Both the position numbers and the translations under genes were made by a program. Below the pieces are notes generated by a model, which had not been told where the DNA came from, made no database searches, and saw nothing but the letters and a program-made list of their open reading frames with translations. A stretch of 64,000 nt of DNA. Origin: Paraspadella gotoi. Taxonomy: Eukaryota; Chaetognatha. Location: positions 4,241,392-4,305,391 of the forward strand of contig CM119264.1 of assembly GCA_051294375.1 (NCBI GenBank), given 5' to 3'. Shown piece after piece: positions 40,231-51,959 of the stretch (its first letter is position 1; every line of letters begins with the position of its first letter).

Positions 40231-40511
40231 TTTGAAATATGTTTTCAACAATAATTTTTAATTTTAATTTTTTTAAAACTCACTTTATCTGTCCTTATCT
40301 TCAGCCTGTCCTAACTTCTGACCACTATCCTTTTCTCAACTCTGTGTTGAAAACTTTTTGCCATCTCACTCTCTCTCTTTCTCTCTTCTTTTTCACATAA
40401 TTTGCCAATATTTTTACAAACTCTTAACTTTGAAGAAAGCTTGAATTGTGAGCCAAAACATGTCCATTTTTTTATAAAAAATAAAATTCGTTGTTGAAAA
40501 CATATTTCAAA
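40231..40511. mobile_element. Inverted-repeat element, possible MITE
   Basis: TTGAAATATGTTTTCAACAA at about 40232-40251 is exactly inverted at 40491-40510, with further AT-rich partial pairing outside and inside. The 281-bp span has no open frame. No clear target duplication is visible, so it could also be a chance or transcribed hairpin. Confidence 0.4.
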
Positions 40512-41745
40512 ACTTTTTTCTAAATCTCAAACACAACATTATATAGTAAAAGAGATTCTTCTCGATTTTGGTTGTTCGGTCGGTTAAATTCGGTGTAGTC
40601 ATTCATACACGTTTAGAAATGCACGTGAAAATAAAATCGCTGCGTGGCAACTCGTTGGACGAACCGCTCTTGTTTTTAGTCCGATCTGCTTATCCCAAAT
40701 TCCGACTCTATAATTCACTTTGTCGGTCCGTCCGTCTCACCCCAAATTAAGACCGAAACATGTCTGTGATTTATTCATTAAAATTCGTTTTGACAATAAA
40801 GAAAACTTTCCTTATATCAAATTAAAAATGATAAATTTAAAAAATTAATTTCTGATCGTGAAGTGATCATCTTGAAGTGATAATCAAGAAGTGATGATCG
40901 TGAAGTGACGATATTAAAGTGACGATTGGGAGGTGACGATCGAGAAGAGATGATCAGAAAGCATATATTTTTTTATGATAAAGTTTAATTTCAAAATATT
41001 AACAGAATATAAATCAGTTAAGTGTAGAATAATAATAGCGGAAATGACCAGGTAGTGACATATGGAACATATAAAAAAAACCGATTGAGGACAGAATATC
41101 GGGAAGTTGACGATCTTTAGTTAATATTTTGATATTTTTATAATATACTTTTGCTGGCATTGGAATGTCTGCAGTATAATTGATTGATTGACTAATTTTT
41201 ATTTAGTTTTATGAAGAAATATATGATTTGTTATGTTATGATTTGTTTATAATTTTGATGATTATAAATTGAAAGATTCATCATGACTAATTAATAAGTA
41301 ATTATTTGATTTTCTGCTTACTGCTAAATTATCGTAGGCAGATCCGACATTGTTTGCTCAAACTTGTTCTCATTTTTCTTCATCGTCAATAACTCTAAAT
41401 GACTTTAGATAATTAACCTATCAAAAAACCTGTTTCTAGTTCGCTATCACAATTTATCATCACTCCTCAGCTCTGCTCATTCTCGTCTCTTCGGTTTAAA
41501 TGATGCTCTTCCAAAAAGTTTAAACGATTCCACAGAATCGAGATGATCGAAACTTTTTTTTTACCTGGAAGGTTAGGAACTTTTTCTACGACTTCTTGTT
41601 GCTCGGATTGACCATAGTCATTAACAAGGCACCACTTTTTTATAATATCTTTTAATATTTCTTTTTATATCTATTTTATATCTATTTTTATTTTTTTACA
41701 AAACAAAGAAACTACTCTTTCAAAAACAAAAAAAAACAAAAAACA
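40512..41745. other. No gene seen; short GTGATGATCGTGAA repeats
   Basis: 40856-40965 contains about seven diverged 15-16-bp units of GATCGTGAAGTGAT. The final 170 bases are the A- and T-rich upstream region of the transporter gene; no clear TATA box can be singled out among several TATATC strings. Confidence 0.5.
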
Positions 41746-42245
41746 ATGACTCCTTCTCTTCCTCCCGACCCGTCCCTCTCCACCCGCCACGCCCACCTCG
41801 CCTGGGGTCTACTCCTCAACGCCCTCTACATCATCGTCTCCTCCTACTGCTCTCCCCTCTTCCGCGCCTCCTCCTCACTCTCCACTTCCGAGGCATACCT
41901 CTATCTCTTCGTGGGCGAGTCTCTCTCCGGACTCTTTCTCGTCCCCATCGCTCTCAAGAATTGGGACGTCCGCTCCGCCAGGGGATGGCTCGTCTTCGTG
42001 GTCATGGGTCTCGTCAGCAACGCCAACTACGTCATGTGGCGCGAATCCGCGCAGCTGATCCCTCTCGGCGACTACGCGGCCTTCAGCGCCTGCGGTCTGC
42101 TCTTCGCGCCGCTGCTGACGTCGGTGTTGCGGCGTCGCTGCGTCGGGGTCGTCGACGGCTGCGGAGTCATCGTCGCCACCTTTGGACTTTTTTTGGTGGC
42201 GCAACCGTCATCTGTTTTTGGGGAGAGAGCTTGCGAGATCGGAAG
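41746..42245 (+). CDS. DMT transporter exon 1
   Basis: This exon has 500 nt, encodes 166 codons plus two bases, and carries the first EamA repeat. Helical segments begin near AWGLLLNALYIIVSSYC and end near GVIVATFGLFLVAQ. Without splicing the frame would run only four bases further to a TGA, so the GTGAGT donor at 42246 is the natural exit. The motif WRESAQLIPLGDYAAFSA resembles the conserved third and fourth helices of animal DMT proteins. Confidence 0.85.
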
Positions 42246-43270
42246 GTGAGTTAAGAGGCCTAAGGTAAGTCGCCTCAAGAGGTGATAATGTGGGACGGGG
42301 CGAACGTGTTTTGTTTTAATACTTTTAGTACTAATTTCATAGTAATTTTCATAGTCGAATTTATAATTTCTTACTTCATAGTCATATCATAGTATAATTT
42401 AATTTTTAGGCAGTAAGAATTTTCCAATTATAAATTATCTTTCCTTACAACCGTTTTTACGAAATAAATAAGCTTACTACTAGATAACTAATTAAATAAC
42501 TAAACCTAAATAACTTATTTACTAACTAGTAAGTAAACTAAGTAAAACCAACTACTGACAAAATTAACTAATAAATCGATAATAGATAACAATAAAACAA
42601 ATAATTTAGCAACTTTCATACGTACAATAAAAATGTACGAATGAACTGATAAATGTAGAAAACTCTAACCTACCTAGCCCTTACCCCTTACCCCCTCGTC
42701 AGCCTCTGCGTCCCCACTTCCCATCGTGCCCTAGGTTTTGTCTACGCCGGCATCGGCGGATTCCTCACCATGATCTTCCCTTACCTTCTCGCCGGCCACG
42801 CCCACCTCCATTATTCCAACTTCCTCGTCATCCGCGTCGCCTGCAGCGGCGTCGTCGCCGCCGCCTGCTTCTTCGCTTCCGGCGGACGCGCCCCCTCGTG
42901 GCGTCCGTGGACGGCGGCCGTCAGCGTCTCCCTCGTCGGCGTCATGTCCACCGTCTACCGTCTCGCCCAACAGGTGGCGTGCAACGAGTTGGAGGCCGTC
43001 GAGCCCGGCACCGCCGGTTTGCTAGGTAACATCGTCTACGCGGCGGACATTCCCCTGACGTCGTTGATGTCTTTGGCGCTTTTCGACGAGCNNNNNNNNN
43101 NGTCCTTGGCGCTTTTCGACGAGCGTCTCTCGCCCGTGGAAACGGCGGGCGCCGTCGTCGTCTTCGTCGTCATCTTCGTCGTCGCCGGAGCCAAGTTTTT
43201 CGAGAATCCAAAGGGAGGAAAGAGAGAAGAGGAAGAGGATGAAGATGAGAAGAAACTCTTATATACTTGA
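41746..43270 (+). CDS. EamA/DMT-family 10-TM transporter (SLC35-like), two exons
   Basis: Two exons join in frame: 41746-42245 and 42703-43270 (stop TGA at 43268). The donor is GTGAGT at 42246 and the acceptor is CCCCTCGTCAG ending at 42702; the intron is 457 nt and splits one Ser codon in phase 2. The start ATG has A at -3 (ACAATGA) and follows an A-rich leader. The product is about 344 aa once a duplicated assembly overlap is discounted. Ten hydrophobic segments are visible, five per exon (TM1 about residues 18-35, TM5 about 134-152), matching the two EamA repeats of the drug/metabolite transporter superfamily. The acidic Lys/Glu/Asp-rich C-terminus is probably cytosolic. Members move nucleotide sugars, metabolites or drugs across Golgi, ER or plasma membranes; the substrate cannot be told here. 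Third positions are strongly C/G, unlike the AT-rich flanks. A 10-N gap at 43092-43101 interrupts exon 2. An animal SLC35G/TMEM20-type protein is my best guess at subfamily. Confidence 0.85.
42246..42702 (+). other. Intron of the DMT transporter gene
   Basis: The intron begins GTGAGTTAAG and ends in a pyrimidine-rich CCTTACCCCTTACCCCCTCGTCAG-like stretch. Its interior is AT-rich with many short TAACTA/TTACTA repeats (about 42470-42610) and lacks long open frames, in contrast to the GC-rich exons. Confidence 0.8.
42703..43270 (+). CDS. DMT transporter exon 2 (contains 10-N gap)
   Basis: This exon encodes the second EamA repeat (helices 6-10) and an acidic/basic tail ending KKLLYT. Before the gap the sequence reads through TSLMSLALFDE; immediately after it the same SLALFDE begins again and continues RLSPVETAG. 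The 23 bases flanking the gap are identical except for one C/T, so the two contig ends overlap and were not merged. The frame stays open across the gap only because the duplicated overlap plus the 10 N add 33 bases, a multiple of three. Confidence 0.8.
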
Positions 43271-44456
43271 CTTATAAATATTTGTTATATCAATGGGCTA
43301 CTATATTAATATACCTTGGGCAATATCAACAACTTGCGAAACGGCGATATGGCGTGAGGTCTTTGTTGTCTTTTAACAATGAGAGAGAGAAGAGAGAAGA
43401 GAGATGGAGAAGAGAGAGAGAGAGAAGAGAGGAGAGAGAGAGAGAGAGAGAGAGATAAAACAACCAAACTCGGACAGTTGAACAGACAAATACTGACGGA
43501 TAGTTGAGGGAAATTCCGGACGAGACGTCATCCGTCAGTGTCGACCAAAGAACTCAAACAATCTCGCTCTCTGTCTCTCTCTCTCCTCGGGTAACAATCG
43601 CCCACCTGGTGATGGAGGCAAACCCGCTTTTTTTTTGTCCGGTCGAGTGTCCGGAGCTTTTTTGTCAGCTGTCAAACTATTTCATTTCCTAATCATTGCC
43701 ACGATGAGTAATGTCATCGTATGTGGATAAATGAGAAAGGTGTCTTTTTTTCCCAAAATCCTATTTTACCAATTCCGACATGACATATTTGACGGTTATT
43801 GTGAGGAACGTCTTTTTTTGTTGCGAGTTCATTCGAAGCTATCATGTAACCATATGGAAAAAAACTTTTTGTACATCTCATAGATGGTGAATTCCAAATG
43901 GCAATTCCGGGAACAACGTGATAAGTGAATTAAATATATATTTAATTAGGAGAATTACTCGACGGTGGTGATGATAATTTTGATCACCAATAAATTTAAG
44001 AATATTAATAGAATTTGGAAATACGAGGAAAAAATTGGAAAAAAACTGGAAAAAAAAAAAAAAACAAGGAAAGATAAAAAGGCAGGAAAGTAAGAATCAT
44101 ATTTATTGGTACCAAAAAAAATAAGAACAAGAAAGAAAATCATATTTTATCGTCAAAACTATAAAAAAAAAGGACCGAAGTTTCTTAGCTTTTGTCACCG
44201 ACGACATATTTTGGTCTTTTCTGCGGGAAAGAGAAAACAGAGGGAAAGAAAAGGAAGAAAAAATGAAAGACATATAAAGGGAAGATAGAAAGAAACAAAA
44301 CAAAAAGAGACTTTTGTTTTGGTGGTTTCAGGTTAAATACAAAAATGAAATACGATTTCGTTTAGTCGGTGTTTTTTTTTTCCAATATAATGACTAGCAA
44401 TTTTCCACTGCAAATTCTTTTACCAATGACTTCTTAATTTTATTCATCGGGAGAAG
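43271..44456. other. No gene seen downstream of the transporter
   Basis: A GA tract lies at 43380-43455, with AT-rich sequence after it. No canonical AATAAA is visible close behind the stop codon, so the 3' end of the transporter mRNA is not located. Confidence 0.5.
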
Positions 44457-44630
44457 AGAGAGGAGTGAGAGAGAGAGAGAGAGAGAGAAGAGAGAAGGAG
44501 AGAGAGAGAGAGGAGAGAGGAGAGAGAGAAAGAAGAGAGAGAGAGAGAGAGAGGAGAAGGAGAAGTGAGAAGAGAGAAAGAGGGAGAGTGAGAGAAGTGA
44601 GAGAGAGAGAGAAGAGAGAGAAGAGAGAAG

Positions 44631-44684
<54 letters not shown>

Positions 44685-44688
44685 AAGA

Positions 44689-44730
<42 letters not shown>

Positions 44731-45002
44731 AGAGAGAAATAGAAGAAGAAGAGAGGGAAGCAGACGAAAGAAGTAGGAGAGAGAGAGAGAAGAGAGGAGA
44801 GAGCGAGCAGGGCAGAAGACTAGAGAGAGGAGAGAGAGAGCAGACGAGAGAGAAGAGAAGACGAGGAGAGAGAGGAGAGAGAGAGGAGAGAGAGAGAGAG
44901 AGAGAGGTAGAGAGAGGAAGATAGAGAGAGAGAATAGAGAGAGAGAGAAGAGAGAGAGAGAAAGAGGAGAAGAGAGAGCAGAGCGAGAGAGAGTAGAGGA
45001 GT

Positions 45003-45052
<50 letters not shown>

Positions 45053-45184
45053 TGAGAGAGAGAGAGAGAAGAGGAAGGGAGAGAGAGGAGAGAGGAGAGG
45101 AGGTGACGCAGAAAGATGAGAGAGAGAGAGAGAGAGAGAAGGGAGGAGAGAGGAGAGAGAGAGGAGAGAGAGAGAGAAGAGAAA

Positions 45185-45216
<32 letters not shown>

Positions 45217-45225
45217 AGAGAGGAC

Positions 45226-45280
<55 letters not shown>

Positions 45281-45847
45281 AGAGAGATGAGAGAGAGAGA
45301 GAAGAGAGAGAGAGTGAGAGAGAGGAGAGAGGAAGAGAGAGAGAGATAGAGAGAGGAGAGAGAGAGAGAGAGATGATGATGAGATGAGAAGAGAGTAGGG
45401 AGAGAGGAGAGATCTCGTAGAGAGTAGAAGTAAGAGATCGTATGACGTAGAGAAAGGAGAGCAAAGAGATTGAGAGCAGAGAGAGAGAGAGGAAGGAGGA
45501 GCCGAGGAGAGGAGAGTAGAGAGAGGACAGAAGACAGAGCAGAGAAGGATGAGAGAGAGAGAGGAAGAAAGATAAAGATGGAGAGGAGAGAAGAGAGGAG
45601 AGAGAGAAAAGACGAAAGAAGAGAAGATAAGCGGTCGGGCTGTCGAGAAGGATCATGGACGGGACTGCTGATATCATGTGCTACGAGAGGGAATAAGAGA
45701 GTGAGAGACGAGAAGAGAGAGGAGGAAGAGTTAGGAGAAGAGAACGAGAGGGAAAGAGTAGAGGAGAGAGAGAGAGAGAGAGAGAGAAGAGGAAGAGAGA
45801 CCTGACGAAAGAGAAGGACCGCGAGCAGGAGAGAGAGAGAGACTTGT

Positions 45848-45892
<45 letters not shown>

Positions 45893-45905
45893 GAGAGAGA
45901 GAAGA
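44457..45905 (+). repeat. Noisy (GA)n tract, about 1.45 kb
   Basis: Predominantly GA with scattered GAA, GGA, GTGA and short non-repeat islands (for example GGACGGGACTGCTGATATCATG near 45657). The minus frame of 531 codons is Ser/Leu-only and not a gene. Confidence 0.85.
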
Positions 45906-46010
45906 GAAGTACTTTTAAGACGGGCCAGCAAACGACCAATAAACTTCGTCGTCTTCGTCGAAATCGTTTTCGTTGATGAAGACAGCGGACAGAGAGAAAT
46001 GTAACCCCCT

Positions 46011-46460
46011 TTCCCCTTCCCTCCTCCCTCCCCATTCCCCCTTTTCCCCCTTCCCCTCGTCCCCATATTCCCCCTATTCCCCTTCTTCACCCTCTCTATC
46101 CACCTTCTCCCTACTTCCCCCCCTATTCCCCCTTCATTTCACCCTCTCTATCCACCTCTCCCCCACTTCCCCCCCTTTGCGCCCTTCCTCACCCCTCTCT
46201 CCACCTCTCTTCCACTTCCCCATCCCTCTTCTTCACCCTCTCTTCCCAGCCTCTCCCCCACTTCCCGCTTTCCGCCTTCCTCACCCCCTCCTCTCCACCT
46301 CTCCCCACTTCTCCCCCCTCTTCCCCTTCCTCACCCTCTCTATCCACCTCTCCCCCACTTCTTCCCCCTTTCCCCCTTCTCACCCCTCTCTCCACCTCTC
46401 CCCCACTCCCTTCCCCCTTCTTTTCCCCCCTCTCACCCCCTCTCCCCCTCCCACTCCCCC
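46011..46460 (+). repeat. 50-bp C-rich minisatellite
   Basis: Units CACCCTCTCTATCCACCTCT followed by CCCCACTTCCCCC recur at about 46088, 46140, 46190, 46234, 46282, 46332, 46381 and 46434, with 44-53-bp spacing. Confidence 0.85.
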
Positions 46461-47369
46461 CCAAGCCAAAGAAAAGTAAACACTGTTTTCGTCAATATCT
46501 GCCTCCCGGATGTGGCGACGCTTACGACCGCTGAGGTTTTTCCGTATGTATTTCTTTGAAAATACTTTGATTGGTTTTTTTCCCCTGGAGATGAGGATGT
46601 TTATCGCTTTCGCTCGTCGTCGTCGTCGTTGTCATCATCGTTGTCATCGTCATCGTCGTTGTCATTGTCTTCGTCGTTGTCTTCGTCATCATCTTCTTCG
46701 TCCTCCTTAACCCTAAAAAACTTTTTTTTTGACTTTTTCATTTTCTTTGTTATCGAAAAGTCGTCAATCTCCAGCTTCGACTCTTGTCCCTACCAACCCA
46801 GACCAGTTCCGACTTGTCCCGACCTTCCCCGACACCGCCCAACGCTGCCCGCCTTGATCAACCCCAACTTGAACAAACTACCTTGACCTTACCCGACGAC
46901 AACTATGGCCATACAGTTCGATAGCACCTGGCGAGTGGGTGGGAGGGAGAATTGGAAGGTGGAAAAATGGAAGGAAAAGACAAGAAATTTAAATATAAAA
47001 AAGAGTAAAAAGAAAGAACTGTAATGAAAAAAAAAGAAATATGAAAGATTCACTATATTTCGTTAATAATAATAATATTTTAAGCATTATCGTTGTTCTA
47101 TAGATTATTAATGTTTTTTTTAAATTCCACTAAATTGATCAAACTAGTACGTAAGCAATCTAGAAAGAAAGACAGAAATTCTAACAGAAAAATTACAGAA
47201 GAAAGACAGAAAAAGACAGAACAATAAAGAAAAACCAAGTCATAAAAAAATGAAAATAAAAAAAAAATCCTTTTTCGCCTTTGGCGTCGCGTCGAACCGG
47301 AGGATCCTCATTTGTTTTTCTCTCCCTTTCCTCTTTTCTTCTTCCTCTTTCCTTTTTCCTATGCTTATC
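46461..47369. other. No gene seen; ATC/GTC triplets and degenerate CCCGAC repeats
   Basis: GTC/ATC triplet repeat at 46612-46705. A degenerate TTGTCCCGACC string recurs at 46785-46905. The rest is AT-rich. Confidence 0.5.
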
Positions 47370-48665
47370 CTTCCTCAGTTCGCTCTTTCTTTTATTCTTT
47401 TCTATTTTCCTCATTTCTTCTTCCTCTTTCTGCATTCCTCCTATTCATCCAGTCGCTCTTCTTTTTTTCTTTTCTTTTTCCTCATTTCTTCTTCCTCTTT
47501 TCTCATTCCTCTCTTTCCTCTCAAGTCGCTCTTCTTTTTTTTCTTTTCTATTTCTCCTTTCTTCTTCCTCTTTTCTCATTCCTCTCTTTCCTCAGTCGCT
47601 TCTTTCTTTTTTTTCTTTTCTATTTTCCTCATTTCTTTCTTCCTCTTTTCTCATTCCTCTCTTTCCTCCAGCCGCTCTTCTTTTTTTTTCTTTTCTATTT
47701 CTCTCTTTCTTCTCCTCTTTCCTTTTCCTCCTTTCCTCCAGTTCGCTCTTTCTTTTTTCTTTTCTATTTTCCTATTTCTCTTCCTTTTTCTCATTTCCTC
47801 TTTCCTCCAGTTCCGCGTCTTTGTCTTTTTCTTTTCTCTTTTTCTCTCTTTCTCTTCCTTTTTCTCATTCCTCTTTCCTCCGCCCGCTCTTTCTTTTTCT
47901 CTTTCTCTTTTTCCTCTTTTCTTCTTCCTCTTTTCTTTTTCTCTCCTTTCCTCCAGTCGCGCTCTTTCTTTTTTTTTTCTTATTTTTCCTCCTTTCTTCT
48001 TCCTCTTCCTTTCATTTCTCTTTTCCACGCAGTCGCTCTTTCTTTTTCTTTTCTCTTTTCCTCTTCTTCTTCCTCTTTCCTTTCCTCCTTTCCTCCAGTC
48101 GCTCTTTCTTTTTTTTTTCTATTTTCCTCATTGTCTTCTTCCTCTTTTCTCATTCCTCTTTCTTCAGCCGCTCTTTCTTTTTTTTCTTCTATTTTCCTCA
48201 TTTCTTCTTCCTCTTTTCTCATTCTCCTTTCCTCCAGCGCTCTTTCTTTTCTTTTCTTTTCCTCCATTTCTTCTTCCTCTTTTCTCATTCCTTCCTTTCC
48301 TCCAGCCGGCTCTTTTGATGCCTTTTGTTTCTTTTGCTCTTGTTTCCTCGGCTTTCTTTCTGTTCGCTCTTGTTTCAGCTTCCCTCTCTTTCTCTCCAGT
48401 CCGCTTTTCGTTTTTCTTGTTCTATTCTTCCCTCCCTTTCTTCTTTCGCACTTCATTCATTTCTCTTTTCCACCATCCTCTTTCTTTTTTCTTTTCTCTT
48501 TTCCTCTTTTCTTCTTCCGCTTTCCTTTTTCCTCCCTTCCTCCATCCGCTCTTTCTTTTTCCTTTTCTCTTTTCCTATTTTTTCTTTTATTTCCTTTTTC
48601 CTCCCTTCCTCTATCCGCTTTTTCTTTTTTTCCTCCTTTCTCTTTCCTCTTTCCTCTCTTCTAGA
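47370..48665 (+). repeat. ~71-bp pyrimidine minisatellite
   Basis: Units run from CAGTCGCTCTTTC through TTTTCTATTTTCCTCATTTC and TTCTTCCTCTTTTCTCATTC to CTTTCCTC. Anchors are near 47452, 47524, 47595, 47671, 47741, 47811, 47882, 47955, 48031, 48098, 48166, 48235 and 48303, then more diverged copies follow. All three forward frames stay open for hundreds of codons only because pure pyrimidine DNA has no stop codons. Confidence 0.88.
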
Positions 48666-49151
48666 TCCACTCTTTATTTTCTTTCCTTTATCCCTCTCTT
48701 TCGTTTTTCATCTTTTTTTTCTTTTTTCCTATTTCATTTCTATTTCCTTCCTTCCTTCTTTCCCTGTTTCCTTCCTTTTCCCCCTCTATTTCCACCTTCC
48801 TTCATTCCTCCTTTTTTCTCTGAATTTTTTATCATCTCACGTTTTTGCTTCCCGACATTTTTTGGGGGTTGAAGGGGAGTAAGATCCTTCGGAAGAGACG
48901 TCGGCAGCGGCAGCTGCTGCGGCAGCGGCATTGGCGGCGGCAGCGGCATCGGCGGCGGCGGCGGCGGCGGCGGCCTCGTGTTTCGCGTTATCACGGCGTC
49001 GATTTTCCCGGCGCGGATCTCCCATCTGTCGGGAGATGGGACGATATAAAAGTCAACAAAAGACATGAAATGAACCGAATTTTTTCTCTCTATGTATTTG
49101 GGATTTGGGGGCTTAGGTAGCGTTTAGGATGAACTGGTACCAGTCAGGGAA

Positions 49152-49242
<91 letters not shown>

Positions 49243-49548
49243 GTAGATCCCTGGTCCCCCATCTTTCTAAGTTTCGATTATTTTTTATCAAACGCCCAAC
49301 CCATGATTCATGAATGATAAAACCAAGTTTTACTTTTAGCCAAAACGACTTTATTTAATTCGTTTAAATACTGGCAAAAAAAAGACGAAACTAGCATTAG
49401 CATCACTAATAATTATTTTTCATCAACACTGATAGTATACAATGTATACTATACATGCGATCAACAGACAACGAATATTAAAAAGGCTGCTAAATTCTGA
49501 CAAGTCAGAAAAAAATTTTCTCAAGGAAGCTTTCTCTAATTATAAGCA
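48666..49548. other. No gene seen; (GGC)n and (CT)n tracts
   Basis: GCAGCGGCA/GGC triplet repeats at 48900-48976 are followed by a CpG-rich segment to about 49035. A pure CT tract is at 49155-49241. AT-rich sequence follows up to the gap. Confidence 0.55.
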
Positions 49549-49813
49549 NNNNNNNNNNNNNNNNNNNNNNNNNNNNNNNNNNNNNNNNNNNNNNNNNNNN
49601 NNNNNNNNNNNNNNNNNNNNNNNNNNNNNNNNNNNNNNNNNNNNNNNNNNNNNNNNNNNNNNNNNNNNNNNNNNNNNNNNNNNNNNNNNNNNNNNNNNNN
49701 NNNNNNNNNNNNNNNNNNNNNNNNNNNNNNNNNNNNNNNNNNNNNNNNNNNNNNNNNNNNNNNNNNNNNNNNNNNNNNNNNNNNNNNNNNNNNNNNNNNN
49801 NNNNNNNNNNNNN
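49549..49813. other. Assembly gap, 265 N
   Basis: The gap lies between AT-rich sequence and a GC-rich edge reading CGCCGCCATTCGCCG. Confidence 0.9.
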
Positions 49814-49950
49814 CGCCGCCATTCGCCGCTGCTTCCCTCTCGCGGAAAAAAAAAGAGCGTCCGACGTCAGCGCGTCTTTTGTTCGTCTTTCGGACGTGCG
49901 TGCGCGTGAGAGCCGCGCCCATCGCTCGACGCCGACTTCAGGAGGAGGTG
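49814..49950 (+). promoter_or_regulatory. CpG-rich possible non-coding first exon
   Basis: GC- and CpG-rich sequence ends in TTCAGGAGGAG|GTGAGAG, a good donor at 49949. An inverted ATGGCGGCG occurs at its left edge. No downstream exon is recognised, so this rests on composition and one splice-like site. Confidence 0.25.
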
Positions 49951-50719
<769 letters not shown>

Positions 50720-51005
50720 TGCGTGCAGTTACACCCTGGGGAGCATTACATCTGCATTCGCGCATTTACATCCTGAGGGATTGGTAATCCGCACAGTTAT
50801 ATCCTAGGTTTTATAAACGATCAATTACATTCGGTTACATTGAGTTACATTAAAGAAGATACATCAAGGAAGACCTGATTTTTCTACAGTTACATCCGGG
50901 GGATTCATAATCTGCACCGTGACATCTGGGAACAAAAAGTATGCAAAGTTACAACCCGGGAGGACCTAACATCCGCGCAGTTACATCCGGGGAGCGATTT
51001 CCATG
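50720..51005 (+). repeat. Degenerate array of GCAGTTACATCCGGGGA units
   Basis: About seven diverged units of roughly 30-36 bp read GC-CAGTTACATCC-GGG-A followed by TAACATCC or TAATCTGC, near 50726, 50763, 50794, 50885, 50915, 50945 and 50975. The core CATCCGGG is the complement of CCCGGATG, an ETS-type site (GGAT variant). Related TTTACATCCGGG and TTTATATCCGGG occur at about 1655 and 1712. Confidence 0.6.
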
Positions 51006-51130
51006 CAAATTCAGTTTACGCTTTTGCCTTCGAGAAAAAGGTCGCTTGACTTCATGGGATGAGAGGAACAAGGCGGTTGGAAGGGAAGCCAAGAGAAGGG
51101 GATGGGATATCTCGTAATTGAAAAGATATT

Positions 51131-51177
<47 letters not shown>

Positions 51178-51750
51178 TCCCTCCTAGCTCGTTGTCGACG
51201 GAAGCGCAACCTGGAAAAAATAATTAAAAACAAAAAATTTAACAGATAATTTTTACTCTGTTTTCTATAATTTTCTCCCGGTAGAACTAAAGCAATCTCA
51301 CCTTCTGGTTCTTGAAATTGGGCATTATTTTCCGAAAGCGTCCTATATCTGTTCATAATCCTTGAACCTAATTTTAATTTCAATATATAATTTTAATCGA
51401 TTATTAAATAGTTTATTAAATCTTAATCCTTAATACGTAACTCTGAATTCAGCCTTTATCTTACTACTTACTTTCAATCCTTAATCTCTTTACCCTAATC
51501 CATAACCTTATCTTTTAACCCATAACCCAAATCCTAAACACTTAACCAAAACTCTAACCAAATCTTTAACCCAATTTTTAAAAGTAAATATAATTCAGAT
51601 TTTTATCCTTTAACCTAATTTTTAAACATAAAAATATTTATTAATTCTGAATTTAACCTGGAATGGATCGATTTCGGAAAAGATGGTCGAATGAACCATA
51701 GGAAAAAAAACCCCGATCACCCAGCGAAAAAGAGGGAACAAAAAAAGGTT
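51006..51750. other. No gene seen; CT tract and TTAACC-like strings
   Basis: CT repeat at 51134-51183. From 51415 to 51630 the strings CTTAATCC, TAACCC, CCCTAATCC and TTTAACC recur irregularly, the complementary type to the TTAGG-like strings at 38.7 kb. Confidence 0.45.
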
Positions 51751-51959
51751 CCCCATCTCCATCCCTATTCCCAATTTCCCTATCCCTATCCCCATCTCCA
51801 TCCCCATCAGTATCCCCTATTTCCCCATCCCACATCCCCATCTCAATCTCCATCCCCAGCCCCATCCCCATCTCCATCAGTATCCGCTATTTCCCTATCA
51901 CTATCCCCATCTCCATCAGTATCCCCTATTTCCCCATCCCACATCGCCATCTCACTCGG
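51751..51959 (+). repeat. CCCATCTCCATC minisatellite
   Basis: A 6-bp base motif (CCATCT/CCATCC) is organised into longer units ATCAGTATCCCCTATTTCCC, three copies. N runs follow at 52006-52248 and 52341-52643, probably more repeat. Confidence 0.85.

Noticed and set aside
44440-46035. 531-codon open frame on the minus strand
   Set aside because: It is Ser/Leu from CT repeat read through; no domain, no composition change, and it appears in every GA/CT tract.
47250-48872. 540-codon and 450-codon open frames on the + strand
   Set aside because: Pyrimidine-only DNA cannot contain stop codons. The Ser/Phe/Leu product follows the 71-bp repeat unit and is not a protein.
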